From the NCBI GenBank assembly GCA_907165065.1, contig OU015541.1:7512501-7576500 (forward strand): 64,000 bases of DNA, read 5' to 3'. The position numbers were made by a program, and so were the translations under genes. The stretch's first letter is position 1; every line of letters starts with the position of its first letter. The stretch is from Caprimulgus europaeus. Taxonomy: Eukaryota; Chordata; Aves; Caprimulgiformes; Caprimulgidae. Positions 62,230 to 64,000 of the stretch are shown one piece after another. Below the pieces are notes generated by a model, which saw only the letters and a program-made list of their open reading frames with translations, searched no databases and had not been told where the DNA came from.

Positions 62230-62970
62230 CTATATCCAAGGTGAAAACAATTTGCAGGGCTTAATGTGTTCAAGCCAGGAGGAACTGGAAATCTTCATCC
62301 TAGTGTGATGAAACAACCAACAGAGGAAACTGCAAAACTCTATCAGCAAGGATTTTTATCAAACAATTTTGGGGCTGCCAGGCTATATATAGAGGCTGGC
62401 AAACAAAGTCTCCTCTTTATGAAAGGGGAAAAACTGTTCCAGGCTCCATCTGCCTGTTTGTCTGACCTCAACAGCATATGAGGCCTTAGAACACATTAGT
62501 AAAGAGAGAGAGTGAAGAGACAGAGCTGAACATAAAACTGGAGAAAGTGTAGTTGAGTTTACCAAAGGCTGACTAGGGGACTATCCAATGCCAATAAAGA
62601 TTTCTCATGAGATATCCTAAAATACTTGTTAGCTCTGTTCTTAAAGATGAATTCAAACATTAAGATGTAAAGAGCAGGCCAGCTACTAGGATGGTTGAGG
62701 AAATAGTCTACTGCATTAGAAGAACTTTGTAAGACCAAGGCTGAGAGGGAATTTGACTGCTTTCTCAAAACAGCCGGTGAGCATAAGGAAAGTGGAAAAG
62801 CAAAAAAAGTAAAGGATAGTGTTGACACTAGAACAAATAACTCCACACTAAAATTGAATTCATTTCAACTGCCATCAGGGAGAAGAGGCTCTGGAACAGT
62901 CTTTGAACATTAGTGGAGGCCAGAACATCTAATGACTTTTCAGGTGGTAAATAGGTGTATGAATGTGTTT
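62230..62970 (+). mobile_element. Old CR1-type LINE fragment (RT pieces plus 3' region)
   Basis: Read on the plus strand, 62287-62307 encodes G-N-L-H-P-S-V-M-like residues that match the CR1 reverse-transcriptase 'DLHPRVLKELA' region. At 62462-62503 another frame gives L-T-S-T-A-Y-E-A-L-E-H-I-S-K, matching 'SLTSxxCKVLEHIIK'. Near 62557-62577 an E-F-T-K-G remnant matches 'GFTKG'. After an apparent internal deletion, 62740-62960 aligns with the CR1 end region (AAGGCTGAGAGGGAATTTGA, then GTTGACACTAGAACAAAT, then GAGAAGAGGCTCTGGAACAG). Frames are broken by stops and indels, so the element is long dead. Orientation is opposite to the copy at 20.1 kb. Confidence 0.75.
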
Positions 62971-63689
62971 ATGCAGTGTGACTGCTCTTGAAATTTTATT
63001 CCTATTTAATGGTAGACTAAGCTTCCTATTTTTTGTTTCCTTGCACAGATATTGTAGACAAGGCACTAGGATAGACAGAGCAGCCAAAGGTTCCAAGTGA
63101 AATTTAATTTTTTTGGAGAAGTAAAATAATGGGTTTACATCAAAAAGAAAAATTCCTATCTTGTAAGGACAATATTCTTCCAGTATTACCTATGTAAATC
63201 TGTGTGGTGAAAAAATATCAGATACCATTAGGTGTAGCAAAATACTTAAGTGAGAACTCCAACTGTTTTTTGTTGTTTTTTTTTGTTTTGTTGGTTTTTT
63301 TAAATGTCTGGTGGATCTCAAGGGGTAATCTAGCTTGTTTCCTAATGCAAAGATAGCTAAACCTGAAATATTCATGTGTCTGGCTCTCAGTTTTTTTGGG
63401 AAACACTTTGGTTGTTAACTCTAGATAATGTTACTCTGATATCCCTCCAGGTTTAACCCAAGCTAAGAGTCCCTAGGTTGAAGTATCAGCAGATTAGTGT
63501 CAAGAAATTCTGAATAGATGGTCACTGGCAAAGAAATACACTTCTCTCCCCGAGTCACGCAAACCCATCTTGGTTGCAAAGGCAGATCTTGGGCCAGTTT
63601 CTGCTCTGCCTCTTGCCTGAGGGGAAGATTCCTGGAGATACATAGGTTAAAGCTGACACAATGACACTGTTTGCATGCCTACAGCTACA
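62971..63689. other. Intergenic DNA with a G/T simple tract
   Basis: A T/G-rich tract at 63266-63302 is the only distinct item. No exon or RNA gene was recognised. Confidence 0.5.
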
Positions 63690-63730
63690 CATATGTTTGT
63701 ACTTTGCTGGACTGGGGCCTTAGCCAACAA
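63690..63730. repeat. Scrap of an old amniote dispersed repeat
   Basis: TTTGTACTTTGCTGGACTGGGGCCTTAGCC matches the 'GTGCTTTGCTGGATCGGGGCCTTAG' end of a common sauropsid repeat. Only this short part is clear. Confidence 0.4.
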
Positions 63731-64000
63731 GTCCTGTACAGTGCTTTTCATGATATGGATAAGGTGATGTAGGCTCTTACAAATTAAAACTTAATGAACA
63801 CAATGCATTTCTGGCTGATTCTACACTAAAATCTTGATTGTTTTAGTTATCTTTTGCAGTCTTATTTTGCTTTTGCTTTGTTAATGTAACCTGTGCTCAA
63901 AATAAAATGGGGAAAAAACAGGCAAATGTTTTTTTTATTTATATTTTATAAAGTTTCCTTAACACATTGGAAGTCATTTCTCTGTTATAAAAAGTAAGGT

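Noticed and set aside
62266..62481. 71-codon open frame as a small gene
   Set aside because: Its sequence is explained by the decayed CR1 reverse transcriptase, and the start codon is not ATG.

Overview
This is vertebrate genomic DNA, most likely from a bird or another sauropsid. It is AT-rich, has very little coding sequence and a low density of interspersed repeats. The transposon remains are old, eroded CR1-type LINEs and MIR-type SINEs. The one CpG-rich stretch, at about 15.2-16.7 kb, is a promoter island.

The only protein-coding piece I can support is a 40-nt coding segment on the minus strand (15576 down to 15537). It encodes the N-terminal 13 residues of a Teashirt zinc-finger homeobox protein and ends in a perfect splice donor. 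The lysine at residue 10 and the A-A-(G) ending fit TSHZ2 better than TSHZ1 or TSHZ3. The window therefore holds the TSHZ2 promoter and first coding exon, about 15.5 kb of intron 1 to the left (transcription runs leftward), and about 47 kb of upstream intergenic DNA to the right. No other exon, tRNA, rRNA or intact gene was recognised. The many short open frames look like chance or low-complexity frames.

Layout: 1-15536 is TSHZ2 intron 1, with a MIR SINE near 6.7-6.9 kb, several enhancer-like blocks, and a cluster of TALE-homeodomain and TCF/LEF-like sites at 14.44-14.51 kb. Exon 1 and the CpG island span about 15.2-16.7 kb and carry CA, CT/T and CCT microsatellites. From 16.7 to 64 kb lies a gene desert. 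It contains an old minus-strand CR1 (about 20.1-21.9 kb), a second old plus-strand CR1 (about 62.2-63.0 kb), MIR remnants (38.06 and 58.63 kb), scattered copies of an old amniote 'ttacaccagtgtaa'-type repeat, a poly(A)-tailed candidate retrocopy end near 54.37 kb, and blocks that look like conserved non-coding enhancers. The strongest block is 25.03-25.46 kb, with three identical PBX-MEIS/PREP-type 9-mers in 127 bp.

Working model (inference): the desert and intron hold long-range control elements for TSHZ2, as is common around developmental transcription-factor genes. I did not find a previously undescribed gene system. The most interesting signal is the paired TALE + TCF/LEF-like site clusters, one about 1.1 kb inside intron 1 and one about 9.6 kb upstream of the start codon. 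Conservation could not be measured here, so every 'conserved element' call is a judgement from base composition and motif content.
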